Positions 5,954 through 6,395 of a DNA stretch of 6,395 nucleotides are shown here, in pieces (position 1 is the stretch's first letter; each line of letters begins with the position of its first letter). Source of the stretch: an uncultured Eubacteriales bacterium (GTDB taxonomy: Bacteria > Bacillota > Clostridia > Lachnospirales > Lachnospiraceae); assembly GCA_902783795.1 (NCBI GenBank), contig CACZSO010000219.1, positions 1 to 6,395 on the forward strand, given 5' to 3'. The translations under genes and the position numbers were made by a program. The notes under the pieces are model-generated. The model was not told the origin of the DNA, searched no databases, and saw only the letters and a list, made by a program, of their open reading frames with translations.

Positions 5954-6395
5954 ATGAAAAAATTGTTAGCAGTTCTGATGTCAACAGTTATGCTCTTCAG
6001 CCTTGCGGCATGCGGTTCCGGCAGCAGCGGCGGAGGCCAGGCGGAAGGGAAGACAGAACAGGTTGAGCAGAAAGAACAGGGCAAGGTATTTAACATCTAT
6101 GCCTGGAATGAAGAGTTCAAGGGATTCTTCGAGAAGTATTACACCGTTCCTGAGGGAGTGACCGTCAACTGGATCATCAACCCCAGCGACAATGGAGTAT
6201 ACCAGCAGAAACTGGACGAGGCCCTTCTGAATCAGGAAAATGTGGCGGATGACGAGAAGATCGACATGTTCCTGGCAGAGGCAGACTACATCGGTAAATA
6301 TGTCAACTCCGATTATACGATGGATGTCAGCTCCTTCGGTTTCGAAAACGCCGATACCATGTATGATTATACCATCAAAGCCGCTTCCACCGATG
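5954..6395 (+). CDS. ABC transporter sugar-binding lipoprotein, 3'-truncated by window edge
   Basis: The frame runs from the ATG at 5954 to the window end (147 codons, no stop). Residues 1-20 are a lipoprotein signal peptide: MKK, a hydrophobic core, and the lipobox LAAC with Cys20 as the lipidated residue. Residues 21-44 are a flexible Gly/Ser then Gln/Glu/Lys linker. The folded domain begins VFNIYAWNEEFKGFFEKYY, the usual opening beta-strand and helix of family 1 extracellular solute-binding proteins of CUT1 carbohydrate importers, and continues with YQQKLDEALLNQEN and KIDMFLAEADYIGKYV, the expected early lobe. Full-length relatives are roughly 400-450 residues, so about two thirds is missing. 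The protein should capture sugar outside the membrane and deliver it to two permease subunits, probably encoded to the right. Its place behind the LacI gene and opposite cellobiose phosphorylase suggests cellobiose or short beta-glucans as ligand, which is inference. Confidence 0.93.
   Translation, partial: MKKLLAVLMSTVMLFSLAACGSGSSGGGQAEGKTEQVEQKEQGKVFNIYAWNEEFKGFFEKYYTVPEGVTVNWIINPSDNGVYQQKLDEALLNQENVADDEKIDMFLAEADYIGKYVNSDYTMDVSSFGFENADTMYDYTIKAASTD

Overview
The window looks like a moderate-GC Gram-positive anaerobe of the class Clostridia, most likely a gut Lachnospiraceae. The reasons are strong AGGAGG-type ribosome sites, a Cys-rich cytoplasmic phosphorylase very close to the clostridial cellobiose phosphorylases, a small secreted protein of a type I associate with Lachnospiraceae (DUF6591-like), and a lipoprotein sugar-binding protein with a Gly/Ser/Gln linker. 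The organism call is inferred from gene families only.

Left part (1-2040): the 3' portion of a probable secreted or lipoprotein gene (+ strand) enters from the left edge. It carries a 24-bp tandem repeat and a calcium-loop motif. It converges on a small minus-strand gene for a membrane-anchored DUF6591-like protein, and the two share a bidirectional hairpin terminator. Upstream of the small gene on the same strand is a 76-residue XRE-type helix-turn-helix regulator. An inverted repeat centred on a possible -10 box lies between these two genes.

Right part (2041-6395): a cellobiose-utilisation divergon. A GH94 cellobiose phosphorylase (803 aa, minus strand) is transcribed away from a LacI-family repressor (plus strand). 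The repressor is followed 70 bp later by the lipoprotein solute-binding component of a carbohydrate ABC importer, which runs off the right edge. The 267-bp divergent control region holds a recognisable sigma-A promoter for each direction. It also holds two copies of a LacI-type operator with core AATCGATT, one over the predicted phosphorylase start site and one just downstream of the predicted lacI start site.

The inferred logic is as follows. The lipoprotein captures a beta-glucan disaccharide or short oligosaccharide outside the cell, and an ABC permease presumably encoded beyond the right edge imports it. The cytoplasmic phosphorylase splits cellobiose with phosphate into alpha-glucose 1-phosphate and glucose, and the LacI protein represses both directions until sugar is present. 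I found no CRISPR array, tRNA, rRNA, insertion sequence or clearly novel multi-gene system. The points most worth checking are the paired operators, the missing lipobox cysteine in the DUF6591-like protein, and the dyad in front of it.
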